Under the pieces are notes generated by a model that ran no database searches, was not told the DNA's origin, and saw only the letters and a program-made list of their open reading frames with translations. Position numbers and translations under genes: made by a program. Source: Linnemannia hyalina (Eukaryota > Mortierellomycota > Mortierellomycetes > Mortierellales > Mortierellaceae). Taken from it: a DNA stretch of 64,000 bases. The stretch spans positions 682,001 through 746,000 of the forward strand of contig JAHRHY010000004.1 in the NCBI GenBank assembly GCA_019671135.1. Reading direction: 5' to 3'. Shown in pieces: positions 34,916 through 46,753 of this stretch; position 1 is the stretch's first letter; every line of letters begins with the position of its first letter.

Positions 34916-35320
34916 TGATGGTGTGTGTGGTGAGAGGGGAGTAGTTGTCGAAAGGGGTTGGAAAAGAGAGGAAAAAAAAGTCGCCCAGCGAGAAAGCGAG
35001 AAAAGAATTCCAGAGTCGAAACTTGGTGACCCGGCCCGTGACGTCTATGACCACGTGACAACTACTCTTGACCATCTTATCCAAGGGTAAATACACACCC
35101 ACAGGAAACAGCATGCAAAGTCGATCACTTTGAGTCTCTTCGATAATTCTCTTTTCGCGCAAAAGCCTTGCCAATAAGTCAAGGAAACACGTCAATGGTG
35201 CAGCTTGCTTTGTCGCGACTCGATAGACAAATCTGTCTGCAAATTAGATATTATTTATTCGACGAGTCCAAACGTCGTTTGTGGTATTTGGCATCCCAGG
35301 GAGAATGGTATCCTGAATTC
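34916..35320. other. promoter of VPS35 and 3' flank of the YbjQ-type gene
   Basis: Contains an E-box in the context ACCACGTGAC near 35053-35062 and a mixed AT-rich region. No gene is seen. Confidence 0.6.
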
Positions 35321-36479
35321 TTAGTTCTTGGGGGGAAGAGCAGGGCTGAACTGCTGGTGCTGGGGCTGACCATAAGGGCTGCTGACAGGGCTGTACATGG
35401 GCTGCTGGAGAGGCTGCTGCATAATGGGCTGCTGCTGTTGCTGCATAATGGGCTGCTGTTGCTGTTGCATAATAGGTTGCTGTTGCTGCTGCATAATAGG
35501 TTGCTGTTGCTGCTGTTGGAGGGGAACCAAGGTAACGGCAGTTCCGTAAGCCATAACCTCAGTCATTCTATGAAGAAAAATTGATTCGAAAATACAGTTA
35601 GCATGCTGTTAATCGCCCTTGAAATGCATCATTGTTCTTTTGGTCTCATCCTGTCGTGCATCCACAGCAATTGTATTTACCCCTATGTTCCAAAAGTGAA
35701 AGGCAAAGCGACGGTTAGACTAAGGTGATGATAACGACAACAATTGAAAACTCATCAAAAAATGCAATGCTCAACAGGAACAAGAAAGGATGGCCAACAT
35801 ACCTGAATAATCTCTTGTCCGGTAAACTCGACACCAATGACGGCTGAAGACACAAAGTGAGTTAGAGTAGAGGTATTTTTCAGTGAGTGACACTCTCGTT
35901 CTTTTTTGGGTCATTGTGAGCAGTCGAAACCTTGTACTGCATAGCATCATAGTGAGAGAAGAACAGAACAGAACATCATACCATTGCCACCGGCAGCAGC
36001 AGCGTGCTCGAGCATTCTCAAGAAAGCTCTCTCACGAGCCTTCTCAGCCATCTCGATGTAGGTCGAGCTCTCTCCTCCGGCAAGCGAGGCCCAGGCGCCG
36101 ACGAACGCTTTGCCGGCCTATTTGTTTGTTAATACGAAAACAGAGCAAATGAAGTATTTGGTAAGGTTGTTGCAATTGAGAGATAAAAGTAGGATGTCCA
36201 CTTGGCCCTTCGTTTCCTTGAGCGAGAGAGAAGAGATACACTTACGTTGGGGTTTCTCACTGTGATACTGTAGTAGTCACCAAAAAGAAAGATGTGAAAA
36301 GAAGGAATGAAGTCGTGATTAGTTTGTGAACCAACGGCGCAGGTTGCCTCTCCTGCATGAGTGTTGAATGTGTTTTTTTACCCGCGGACGACTCCATGAG
36401 CCTGGGCGACGAAGTAGCCGGGGATCTCGAATGCAGTTGTGGTGAAGCGACGGTCGACGGAGCGGACGGGTTGAGCCAT
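35321..36479 (-). CDS. UPF0145/YbjQ-fold protein with Gln-rich tail
   Basis: Exons 36479-36382, 36267-36246, 36117-35982, 35843-35803, a 2-nt exon at 35682-35681 (inferred) and 35567-35321 give 181 residues. The core matches the YbjQ (heavy-metal-binding-like, UPF0145) fold: EIPGYFVAQAHGVVRGITVRNPN, STYIEMAEKARERAFLRMLEHAAAAGGNAVIGVEF, and MTEVMAYGTAV. Joining exon 4 directly to the last exon leaves the frame off by two. The 2-nt exon GG, bounded by CATAG and GTAAAT, restores it and yields QGMTEVMAYGTAV, close to bacterial members. A 38-nt alternative exon at about 35718-35681 would also fix the phase but would insert 12 unrelated residues. The tail repeats PIMQQQQQ four times. Biochemical function of the family is unknown. 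It shares a 465-bp divergent promoter with the IFRD gene. Confidence 0.85.
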
Positions 36480-36944
36480 TGTGAGTGAGTGATGATGGTG
36501 GTCGTTGATGGGTAAAAAAGAAGGAAGAGAAGAAAGAAAAAAATGGCGTAAAGTGCGAGCCGCTCTTTATTTTTAAAGTAGGCACACTTGTCTGTGACAA
36601 ACGTTTTGCCGGTCAACAACACGTTTATGGCTGGCAGCAGACAGTAACGGAGTGAATGAGGGAGGATGGACAAGCAGCAGACCAAAACAAGCTATTGCGC
36701 ACTTTATTACTTGTGTTCCTGCTACCTCTGCATCGATTGGCAAGTCCAGACCGCAGTTCGGTCTTGTCCAGCAAGGCGTGAGTGCATGGTATGAACGTGA
36801 CTGCATCTCAAGTCTCGCATTTTTTTCTTTTCTTTCTTATGAACACACCTCCACACCCTCGGTCTTTTTTCTTTCGTTCTTCATTCCTTTCCATTCATTC
36901 CCACACTCCACCTTCCCACTCAACAAACAACAACAACAACAACC
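36480..36944. promoter_or_regulatory. divergent promoter of the YbjQ-type and IFRD genes
   Basis: 465 bases between two starts pointing apart. Pyrimidine-rich leaders are visible on each side (reverse strand near 36490-36540, forward strand near 36820-36940). No clear TATA box. Confidence 0.6.
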
Positions 36945-39121
36945 ATGTCCACCTACGCAAACAAGACTCCCGGCAACGAGTCGAGAAAGACTGTCTCAAA
37001 GAAGAAGCAACAGAACCTCGACCGTGTCGCCAACACAAACTCACGCCCAAACTCACGCGCCGGCTCTAGAGTCGGATCCCGCGCAAACTCGGACAACGAA
37101 GAAAGCGACAACGAACTCGATAACAACAACGACGACTTTGACGACGATGATGATCACACCAGCCGCAACCAAGCTGAACTCACTTGGGAGGCCCAGTTGA
37201 AGGATACTATTGAAGAGCTCTATGAGAAGCGAAGCAGGTAATTAGTCACACGGAGAATATCAACTCGTTCATTATTCTCTTGTAGTCTTCTCGATATTCA
37301 CACGCTCTTCCTTTTTATGATAGCACGCGCGAGGCTGCGTTGAAGAAGCTGGTCGAACTCACCTCTCAACATTTTACAGCGGATGTGCTGGATTCACAGC
37401 GTGACGACTTGATGGACCTCCTCAAGAAAAGCATCAAGAAGGGTGGCCCCAGAGAGTGTGTCCTTGCCGCAGAAGGTATGTACCATGCCGCAGTCTGATA
37501 ATGGCGATTAGCTACTTCCCTCTTTCTTTTCTAACGCCTGAATTTGGTCTTCCGCGCTGTTAAAACATTGTTAAAACATGGGTCCATGTCTCTCTCTCTG
37601 TCTCGGTAACTCTAACAACTATCTTTTTCTTATATTTTTCTGGGATGATGTCATGTCTTGTTTTTTAGCCATATCGCTCGTCTTCATTACCATTGGTGAA
37701 GATGACGAAAAGATGTTTACAGATCTGGCTCCTTTACTCAAGTACACCATTACCAACCACGAGTCAACCGAGGTCAAGGCTGCTGTAAGTACACCCCCCT
37801 ATCAACTATCGACAGTCGTTACTACTGCAGTATGCATGGCACAGGACACCGATTGATTTCTGAGCAACAAGACACGCTCAGATTTCAACCGCAAGCAGGG
37901 ATATGCGCACAAAAAAAAAAAAAGACTTTTACACGACTATGACATCATATATCTTCGATTTTTAACAAATACTGCGGCCATATTTTTGTTTTTCCCTTCT
38001 TTCAGTGCACCTACGCATTAGGAACAGCATGTTTCATCTCTTCTACCCCTCAACCCTCTCACCTGCCCACGTACGAACTCCTCAGCTTCTTCGCCGACAT
38101 TGCTCTCTCCTCAGGTGCTTCGGCAAACGCTTCGCAGAATGGCGAGACTTTGGCTGCGGCACTGGAATCCTTCAATGTTCTCTACGCCGGTGTCTTCCAA
38201 CGCCTCGGACCCAAGACCATCACAATTCAGGCACGACGAATCTTTAACCAGATGATCCCTGCCGCCAAGGCTTTGCTGGAACACCCCACGGTAGAGGTCC
38301 GTGTCGCTGCGGGCGAGACCATTGCTGTTATGCTCGAGATTCTGGAAGACTACCAGCGCCAGCGTGACGACGGCGATATCTCTGACGAGGAAGAGAGCGA
38401 GACCTACAACGATGACGACCCAGAGGACCTGGAGGACGTGACAGGAGATTTCCGGTATGATGATATGGATGGACTTGTGGCAGCCTTGGGATCCTTATCA
38501 ACAGATTCAAGTCGTCATCGCAGCAAGAAGGAGCGGTCTGCAGGTCGTTCGGCTTTCCGAGATATCCTGAAGAGTGTCGAAGAGCAGGAGCGTCCAACCG
38601 AGTCCCTCAAGTTGAGGGAATACGAGGTCGACTTTGACGGATGGGGTAAGATCCTTTGATTCTTTGCTCCTTTTACGATTGTTGGTATGATTATATATAA
38701 GGAAACATTACTAATACGAAGATGTTGGTTAACTATATTTCGTATAATAGTCGAGATTTTGCAACTGCATTACCTGCGGGACCGCTTGACATCGGGTCTT
38801 CAGACACACTTTGTGCACAACACCATGATTCACACCCTCCTGCCCAGTACAGCCATCTTGTACTCACCAACACAGGCTTCCAGTGGAACCTTTACGTCTG
38901 GATCCCGCCTAGCAGCAACAGTGATTTCGCAATCAGGATCCAAGGCTGGATCACGTGCTGGATCAAGGCCCTCGTCGTCGTTGGGCATTTATGCGGACGC
39001 TGAAGATGCCAAGGCTGAGCAGCTCGATAAGGTCGATCGCAAGTATCTCAATGCTGAGATGGCCAAGATGCGGCAAGTCCAGCGCAAGAAGGAGCGTAAC
39101 CAGACCAAGTACGATGACTAA
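36945..39121 (+). CDS. interferon-related developmental regulator (IFRD) family protein
   Basis: Exons 36945-37237, 37324-37475, 37669-37784, 38006-38645 and 38751-39121 give 523 residues in consistent phase. The N-terminus carries an SR-like stretch (SRPNSRAGSRVGSRANSD) and an acidic run. The alpha-helical IFRD repeat region follows: TWEAQLKDTIEELYEKRSS, STREAALKKLVELTSQHF, CTYALGTACFIS, and the characteristic C-terminal part FRDILKSVEEQERPTESLKLREYEVDFDGW. The end again has GSKAGSRAGSRPSS followed by a basic helix (KMRQVQRKKERNQTKY). Fungal and animal IFRD proteins are linked to transcriptional co-regulation and to ribosome dormancy, where IFRD-type proteins occupy the mRNA channel. Which applies here cannot be read from sequence. 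Single-copy, well-spliced and flanked by housekeeping genes. Confidence 0.92.
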
Positions 39122-39765
39122 AGAGGTAGCCATTGGTGCTTCTTTCTTTGTCTCATTGTCACGTATTGCTGGTACTGGTTCATGATGTTCATTTCTCACT
39201 CTCACTCCACTCTTCATACGTCGATTCTTCACGTTCACGAAATACAATAAAAAAAATAAAAGAACCCTTTTTTGTTCACCACTAGTTTGCTGGAGCAATT
39301 GTGCTCAGTTGATTTTCTTGAGCAAACAAAAAATGAGCAACAAAAAAAAACAAGATTCATTTTTGGTGAAATGAGCACAGGTGGACATTATCTTTTTTTT
39401 TTTTTTTTTTTTTTTTCCCTCCCTCCACCAATCCCGATTTGGGCTTGCGAAGACGTTTCGATTTTCGAGGTTTATCCGTTTGGGTGTTCTCTCTCTTTTG
39501 GACTCGGAGGACAAGTTACTCCTTCTGCAGCAAACTTTCCCTGCACAACTGAACAAATGCAATAATGCACGCGCTATTTTGCTTTTTTTCTTTTTTTTTT
39601 TTTCTTTTTATTATTAGGAGACATGCCTTCTGAACGAAAATCGATCAGAGAGAAAAGGGGAAAAAAAGGGAGAGGATGTGAGAGAAAAGGAAGGAGGGGG
39701 AATATCTCTCATCTCCCTCAAATTGCCCCAATTGCTTCAAAATGAAACCGGTGGGTACTCCCATT
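39122..39765. other. convergent 3' intergenic region
   Basis: Lies between two convergent genes. It contains T-rich tracts at ~39392-39416 and ~39580-39615, and AATAAA-like sequence near 39242. No gene. Confidence 0.65.
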
Positions 39766-40731
39766 TTACAAGCCAACAGTAAAGGCAATGGCAACAGCAG
39801 CAAGGGCACCCAAGACCTCAACGTTCGAAGCGACCAATCCACGAGCAGCACCGCTGGTGCTGTTACCAGCGCTGACTGAAGGCTTGGTGGTCGAGGAACC
39901 GCTGCTGCTGCCGCTGCCGCTGCTGCTTCCGCTGGAACCAGTGCCAGTAGTGCCGGTGGGGACAGCGCCAGCACCGGTACCGGTGGCAACGGGGACAGTG
40001 GCGCCGCCAGCGACGGAGGTGGGGGCGGCGATGGTGGGGCTGACAACTGTGGGGACTGCGGTGACGTTAGAGCCTGCGGGAGGGGCGCAAACGGAGCCGT
40101 CGGCCATCTGGTACAGACCGGGGACGACGTTCCAGCAGCCGTGTGTCGAGATGCCTGTTTAGGGAGGAGGGGGGGGAAGAGATATTGGTGAGTATGGATT
40201 CACTTTATTTTTTACATTGCCCACAGTGAGAATAAAAAATAATAACTTACTGGTGTTGCAATCGATGTTGTTATCCTCGGCACAGCAGCGAATACAGTAA
40301 GTGTTGGAAGCAGGCTCGATCAACGAAACAAACTTCTTCCATCCCTGACAGCTGTAAGGCCACCCATGGGAATCCATCTGACCACCCTCATCAGTGGGGT
40401 TCTGACCCCAAACGGATGAATCGATACATCCCGTCACCTGGACATACGAGTTGTTGGGCGAAACTGCATAGTTGGCAGAGAGGATGTAGCCCTTGGGCAT
40501 GGGGGGTCCGAGCTTGGAGGCGGCGCCGTAACAGTAGACGGAGGCGCAACCTTCGTTGGGGGCGACGGGGTAGACACCGTATCCGGGGAGCATGGTACAG
40601 AAGTCATCGGCGGAGGTGATGGAGGTGATGATGTTCTGGGTGGCGTTCTTTTGGCAAGTGACGGGCTCGTAGGCGCTGACGAGCAGGGGGGCAGCCAGGA
40701 GGGCGATCGAGGCGAGGGCTTTCATGAACAT
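39766..40731 (-). CDS. secreted cysteine-rich protein, probable GPI anchor
   Basis: Exons 40731-40251 and 40154-39766 give 289 residues. A clear signal peptide (KALASIALLAAPLLVSA) precedes a Cys-rich domain of about 160 residues with around ten cysteines, including TCQKN, DDFCTMLPGYG, GCASVYCYG, TGCIDSSVWG, SCQGWKKF, and a vicinal pair in YCIRCCAEDN. Exon 2 adds GCWNVVPGLYQM and then a Ser/Thr/Gly/Pro-rich stalk. The C-terminus (SGAARGLVASNVEVLGALAAVAIAFTVGL) has the small-residue omega site, spacer and hydrophobic tail of a GPI signal. It is likely attached to the plasma membrane or wall. I know similar Cys-rich GPI proteins only as uncharacterised fungal surface proteins. The start could be at the second Met, two residues in. 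Confidence 0.9.
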
Positions 40732-43048
40732 GGTGGGATGAATGAAGAGTGGTAGGGGTACGTGAAGTAGGAAGATGGTGGAGTGAAGAGGGAGGGGAGG
40801 GTCAAGGCGTTGGAGAGAGTTGTGGAGAGAAGGGAAGGAGGAAGGAAGGGCAGGGTTTTGTGGTGTTTACTTGTAGAGGAAAAAAAGTAAGGAAGGGGGT
40901 GCCTGGAGAATAAAAGAGGGTCGGTTGAAGGGAAGGAGGAGTTAAACAAAAAAGGGGGGCGACCCGTTGGATGGTTGCCTCTTTATTTAAACAAAAAACA
41001 AAAGCCCTGGACAACACGAGACGGGACCAAGGATTCTCCTGTTGATTATTGTCGTGGTGTTCGCACCGTCTGGATCCCTGTTCATGGGTATGGGTACAGG
41101 TGTTTAAAAATAACTAGCCTTGTCCCACAGACTGACTAGAACGCCATTAACAGCAGCAACAGCAACAACAACAATAAGAGCACAACGATATGGACACAGA
41201 CTCGCCTCGATGATAGGGGACAAACTAGCTGTCTATTGATTACTGAGCTGCCAGGCTAGACTGTTTTGATCCCTCAGTAATGAAAAACAAGGTTGTCAGG
41301 GCAATCAGTCTCATTCAAACTCTCGCTTGCGCTCACTCACTCTCATTCCGCAAGGTGTCCAGCACACCCGCTGCTATCCTAATCCATCGCTGTTTGCTTG
41401 CTGCTCTCATGTTGATGGCTGAAAATGGAAGACTTGTCTGTCCAGCTGCTCATTTTCTTTTTGTTGTTTACCCCTGACCACTAAAAGCGAGAGAAAAAGG
41501 ATTAGCTGTTCAGTCCGACGCCCACCCAGGTCAGTTTATTTTTGATTTAGCTGATTTGTTTACACGGATAACAAGAGGAAAAGACTAAACTTATTGGCAA
41601 TAAGATAAACATATTGGGGTTTATTTCATTTGGAGAAGCACCTGCTCGTTTTCTCCTTCCTAGCGTCGGGTCAGGACCCCTCACTCCCCGGACTATGTGT
41701 TCTTGGAGGGAAAAAAGGCAGGGAGGAGGATATGGTGAATGAATGGATATGCATGCCCATGTGTGTTGGTAAGTGAATGTGTTTGTCTGTCTGTCTATTT
41801 TCAGGCACAGGAAGAAACAAAAAAGAATGTTTACATGTATCTTTAGTTCGGCGCCAACAAAATCCTTTTTTCCGACAGAGATGAGTGGTGTGAATGTACT
41901 GAGAGAGGAATGGGCAGATGACCCTCCCATTTCCTCTCTTGGATGGATTCTTTCATATTTAGTTATTTTTGATTGTTTACTTTGCTCTCACAGCACTCAA
42001 GGAAAAACAAAGGGAATAATGGAGTTGGGGAGAAGTGGGCGGGGCATGGCCGCTTCGACCTCTGGCGCATGTAGAGGGAAGAGGTGTTGTCTATGAAAGG
42101 ACGCAAGGGAAGATAAAAAGAGAGCCCTCTCTCTCTCTTCTACCTTCATTCTGTCTCATTTCTTATTTTTACACTTTGTGTGTCCAGATGGCTAATCCTC
42201 ATTCCCACTACTTCTCCCTCACGTTTTCTATCATCCACAATCTTCGCCAACGACAACAAGAAGAAAGCACAAAGCGAGAACAAAACATACCCGACAGGGC
42301 GGGACCTGTACATTTTTACACAATGAAAAAGGGGAGCTCAGAGAAAGAGAGTTCGAAGCATTCGACAACGCCCGCCTCTCCCTCGTTAGGTGCGTGCACA
42401 GAAAGGGACATGAAGGATTTCTGGGAGAGAGCATGTAGGTGAAAGGATGAGTGAAGGGGGGAAAAGGTGGACAGAAAGAAGGTCAGATGCAGAGTGACAG
42501 GGGTATGGTATTCCATCGACATGAAAAATCGTTGTAGGTGAAGAGGAAAGTGAAGAAAGTTTAATATTATTGTAGCAAAGGTCTATGTCACACAAATAAA
42601 GCGTCAACCAAGTTCAGCCCAGACCTAATATTTTCTTCGTCGCGATATGAGATCGCACTATCACCGCTGTAGTCAGAATCAATCGAGGTGTTCTTCATGG
42701 GAAGGATACAAGGTGCTGGCACACGCGAGGAAAGAATATGGTTATCTAATTACCACCTACTCTGTTCCGTCTTTGTGCAACGAGAAAAAAAATCAACTAT
42801 GTCTCGTCATGGTAATGGAAAAAGAGAGAGAATATAAAAAAATAGCGAAAGAAGGTCTTTAGGAGATGGTGCCAAGTCTGTGTCAATTTGCAATCTTTTA
42901 TTTCCCAGTTGCTTATCTGCAAAGATGCTACTCCGATTGTGCAAGAGTAAAAGTGAGGGTTGAGGAATGACAGGGAGTGCAGTTCGAAAAGGAGAGAAAA
43001 CGCTATTGAGAGCGCAAAAAAAAAAAAAGTAAGGACGAGAAAAATAAT
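40732..43048. other. 2.3-kb intergenic region
   Basis: Begins with the promoter and leader of the GPI protein (purine-rich on the plus strand to ~40960). The rest has scattered short frames, CA/ACA-rich patches near 41150-41175, and purine-rich stretches. I see no gene, no element ends and no conserved RNA. Confidence 0.6.
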
Positions 43049-44136
43049 TCAGAGCGTATCACCTTCAATAGAGTGACCAAGCTGACCAAAGAGAGGATCA
43101 TGAATATCGCACATCAATTGCGCCAGTACCGTGGGTGTGCCACTGGATGTCGCGTCGCGGAACTCGTCCAACTCAAAAGCGCGTCCCCACTCTTTATCCA
43201 CATCCTGATTCTCATCGTACATGCCCACCTGATCCACCAACATCAGATAGGACTTCTCAAAGACCCTGCAAACATGTCGCAGGCGCCATCCGTTGCAGAA
43301 TAGGGTCACGTTGCGCTCTGGCACAAACGGATCCTGAACCACCAATTTACCCCAGCCTCGATCGTCCGTGTCATGATCACCCCTGGTGGCCGTGGGTTGA
43401 CTGTGGTGCGAGAGCGAGGGCGAGGGCGAGGGAGGGGACGGTCGCTGTCATAATCGTTATCACTGCTGGTGTGGTTGTTGCCATCATCAGACTCCTTGCT
43501 CCATCCCTCCTCGGAGCTGTCGTCCGAATCATGGTGAGGGCGACGGTACTGTTTCCTTCCGCGTGTGTGCTTGCTCAGGTTTCGCGTACTCTGGTCCAGA
43601 AGGTCGATCCTTCAATGCTTCTGCAGGTCCACCAGCCACACAAAGAAAAAAACATCAGTACACAGTTGTCAGACGATGGCTCTGCACAACATCACATTCT
43701 TTTATCATGATCGATATACATACCTCAGTTTGTCTCTCGATGTAGAGTCCCGCAAACGATTTGTACATATCGCCCTCGCCTCCATAACCATCATACCGAG
43801 ACGGCGATGAGACCGAGATCAAAGATCGCCTACCCGTTCAGCTTATGGGCGGACTTGACCGAGGCCTCACGACAGAACCGTGCGACGTCCAAACTGCATG
43901 CACAGAACAAGGGGATGTAATTGTATGGTTGCAGGGGCGGTGGCGGTGTAGTCCTTTTGGTTTTGGTATGACGAGTCAGGAGTAGAGTGGGCGAGTTTTT
44001 GCGCAGTGATGGCGACGTTGCTGTCGTTGTTATTATTACTGTTGTGGTCATTGTATCGGGTGGGGCACCTAAAGTGGGGGCTATCGAGGAGAGTGTCGAC
44101 GAACGCAAAGTTGTCCGATAACGGTTTGTCCTCCAT
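43049..44136 (-). pseudogene. remnant of a terminal-nucleotidyltransferase-like gene (PAP-associated region)
   Basis: The 3' part (43369-43049) encodes DRGWGKLVVQDPFVPERNVTLF, then GWRLRHVCRVFEKS. This matches LIVQDPFVLDRNLATLTTGWRFKSISDVFQR of the intact gene at 57.7-60 kb and the PAP-associated signature of Cid1/TUT enzymes (DPF..DRN). Upstream coding-like pieces at ~43900-43840 (LDVARFCREASVKSAHKLN) and ~43820-43720 (DMYKSFAGLYIERQTE) are in compatible orientation. A possible start is at 44136 (MEDKPLSDNFAFVDTLL). I could not find the catalytic nucleotidyltransferase motifs, and the middle portion needs unlikely splices or contains stops. Best read as a decayed or truncated paralogue of the 57.7-kb gene. 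Confidence 0.55.
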
Positions 44137-44707
44137 CGTGGTTGTTGTTTGTTTCTGGAGGAGAAGCAAGTGAGTGGAACTGAGGGGAGTTTGATGGGCA
44201 GAGGTGGTTATGACATCTGAGCTGACCAAAAGAAAGACTTTGCGACTCGGTCGCGTGACTCTTGATGTACTCTGCGAGGCGCTTGGGCGACCTCGCCTCC
44301 TTCCGCCACTCTCTATTTTGAGATCAATGATGATCATTGATAAAAAAAAATGCAACAAAAGAAACCGCGTCCCTCGTTCTTCTGGTGACAGACGCAAGGT
44401 CAACAAAAGAAAGATGGTGCACATGCATATCATGCAACAACCACAAAAAACAACTACAACCACAAAAAAATGCGCTAGTACAAGGAACGCACAAACAATG
44501 AGTGTCCATGAGCTATCAGGTGGTGGTTTTGGATAATAGAGCAAATGCCACAAAGACGTTGGTGTACGCCCTTTCCTTTACTCTAACTCGCGCTAACAGG
44601 AACTACATACATTGCCGGCCACTAGTCAGTACGTGTACAGTTAATCCACTTCAATTTTTATATCTTTGTATTCGTTCTTATGTTTGCTATATCCTTTCAG
44701 CGCTCTG
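44137..44707. other. intergenic between nucleotidyltransferase remnant and amidohydrolase
   Basis: No supported gene. ACA/ACC-rich patches near 44440-44475. Confidence 0.55.
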
Positions 44708-46615
44708 CTACTTCTTATTCTTCGATAGAATGTTGGGCTCAACATTAACAACGGGAATATTCATAAAATCGCTCTCTTTACTCCCAAACGCCTGCAACGT
44801 CTCAACGCGAAGTCGACCCCAGTCCTTGCCGTACTCCATCAAAATCTTTTGAACCTTACTCGCCGACTTTTTAAACGCGGCCTTGGTCGTCTTCCAGTCC
44901 AAGCCCACCAGTTTGTAATCCCGCTTGACCCATTTGCCATCAACAATGACATGCTCGATATTGCCGACGTGCGAATGTAGGACGACGGTGGCGACGGGAT
45001 CGTAGAACGCTGAGGTGGCAGTGTTGTCGGTGTTGAAGACGACCAGGTCCGCTTTGGCACCCTTCTTGATGACTCCAATGTCCGGGCGACGCAACGCCAG
45101 ACCTCCATTCCTGGTACCGAGTAAGAAGACCTGATCGACAGTCATGGCAGTGTTGTTGGCGAATCGGAAATTGAAGTGTGCGACATTAGCGCCAACACTA
45201 CGGGTCGACTGTAGTTGGAGTCTCATCTGGGTCAGGATATCGGACGAAAAGGTGTAGGAGGTATCAATTCCAAGGGCGGATTGTTCGAGAAGGGCGCTAG
45301 TGAAGAGTTGGCCGTGGGTGTAATGGTGTTCGGATTCGGGGGTGACAGAGATGAAATGGTTGGTGTTTCGGAGGATGTTGAGGTCGGCGCCGTCGGCGAC
45401 TGTTCCGTGAGAGAAAACGACGGGGTAGGACTTGTTGAGGTATCCCCAAGCATTTAGTTGGTAGATGGGTTTTGTCGACACGCCGGCGGCTATTATTGTT
45501 GTGTTGGGTGGAAGTGGGTTGGTTGTTAATAAAATGTGATTGAAAGACCAAAGATAATGAAAATAATGCATGCAGGCTGAGAAGAGCACTCAGGATTAGT
45601 ATTTACCTTGCATAGGGTATCCGACATGGTGCAGCGTCACGACCGATACATTGAGCTCCCTACAAGTGAGAAAATAAAAGAAAAATAGTACCTGTCAGCA
45701 ACTTCAGCTTTCGATTGATGTGCGAACAAACAACAGCAGAAAAAAACGAACGAGGTCAACTTACGAGGCCTTATCAAATCCATATTTGTTTTCATTATCA
45801 TCCCGTCCCATCTCCCAACCAAGACCAAGCTGAACCCTGCCATCAGCCCAAGGCGCCTCCTTTGCCAACTGCTCCAACTGCCTCCACTTCCACCCACCCG
45901 GTTCCTGTCCCGTCCAATCGAAGTGAAACTTGCCTCCCTTGGTCGAGGCGATTGGAACGATACTATACGCATTCCAGACACGGGCGCCGCTGTCTATGTG
46001 GGCCTTCAGCATGGCTTCAGAGTGCTTTGGTGTGAATGTACCGTGGGCGTGGTCCAGGACAGACGTGACACCACAATTCAACGAATCAGCAAGCGACATC
46101 AATGTTGAGATGTACGAGTCATCGGCATTGATCTGGGTCGTGATTTTGGAGACCCCCGAGAACTTGTAGACATATTCACCGAGAAGAACGTTGGGGCCCA
46201 TTGTTTGGTAGAGGTGCTGCCACGAGTGCTTGTGGGTATCGACGAATCCAGGAGTGATGATGCTGTCGGTCAGTTCGACGACTTCGGTTCCCTCAGGGAT
46301 AGGGGTGGTGAGTTTCTTGCCGACGTCGGCGATGCGGTCGTTGATGATCAAAAGGGAACCACCGCGAATGATGTCAAGCTCGTTCTTCTGGTCGTCGTAG
46401 GCAATGATGGTAGCACCCTTGAGGAGGATGGAAGATGACTTCTTGGCCGCTGTTGCTGTTGCCGCCTTGTGTGAGCCAGAGTCGAAATGGTTGGTGGCAT
46501 TGGAGGATTCTACCGGTAGGTCACTGGTCTGCGCAAACACGGAGACTGCAAAGGATAAAGCGAGGAGTGCGCAAGCGACTCTTCGAGCAAGTCGAGACTT
46601 GAGAAGTGGTGACAT
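44708..46615 (-). CDS. secreted amidohydrolase (metal-dependent, TIM-barrel)
   Basis: Exons 46615-45765, 45659-45607 and 45489-44708 give 561 residues. The start at 46615 gives a signal peptide (RRVACALLALSFAVSVFA). The beta-sandwich start ILLKGATIIAYDDQKNELDIIRGGSLLI leads to the metal site GFVDTHKHSWQHL (D.H.H). Later metal or substrate His candidates are DHAHGTFTP, LHHVGYPM, FSHGTVADG and SEHHYTHGQ. The C-terminus returns to the sandwich (KKGAKADLVVFNTDN and HVGNIEHVIVDGKWVKRD). This is the ATZ/TRZ-type (chlorohydrolase, MTA/SAH deaminase-like) arrangement. Substrates in this subgroup range from nucleosides to triazines and cannot be predicted. Secretion is unusual for the family but recurrent in fungi. 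A TATAAAA element on the minus strand (46753-46747) stands ~135 bases upstream. Confidence 0.92.
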
Positions 46616-46746
46616 CAAGAAAGGACTAGGGGGAGTACAATTGATAGGATGTGTGTGTTGATCGAGGAGAGATAGGTTGGTAGAGAGGAGAAAAAAGAAA
46701 GAGACTGAGATGTTGATGAAGGAATGATTAGGGGTGCATGTATGCC

Positions 46747-46753
46747 TTTTATA
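46747..46753 (-). promoter_or_regulatory. TATA box of the amidohydrolase gene
   Basis: TATAAAA reading on the minus strand, ~135 bases before the ATG, followed by a pyrimidine-rich leader. Confidence 0.6.
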
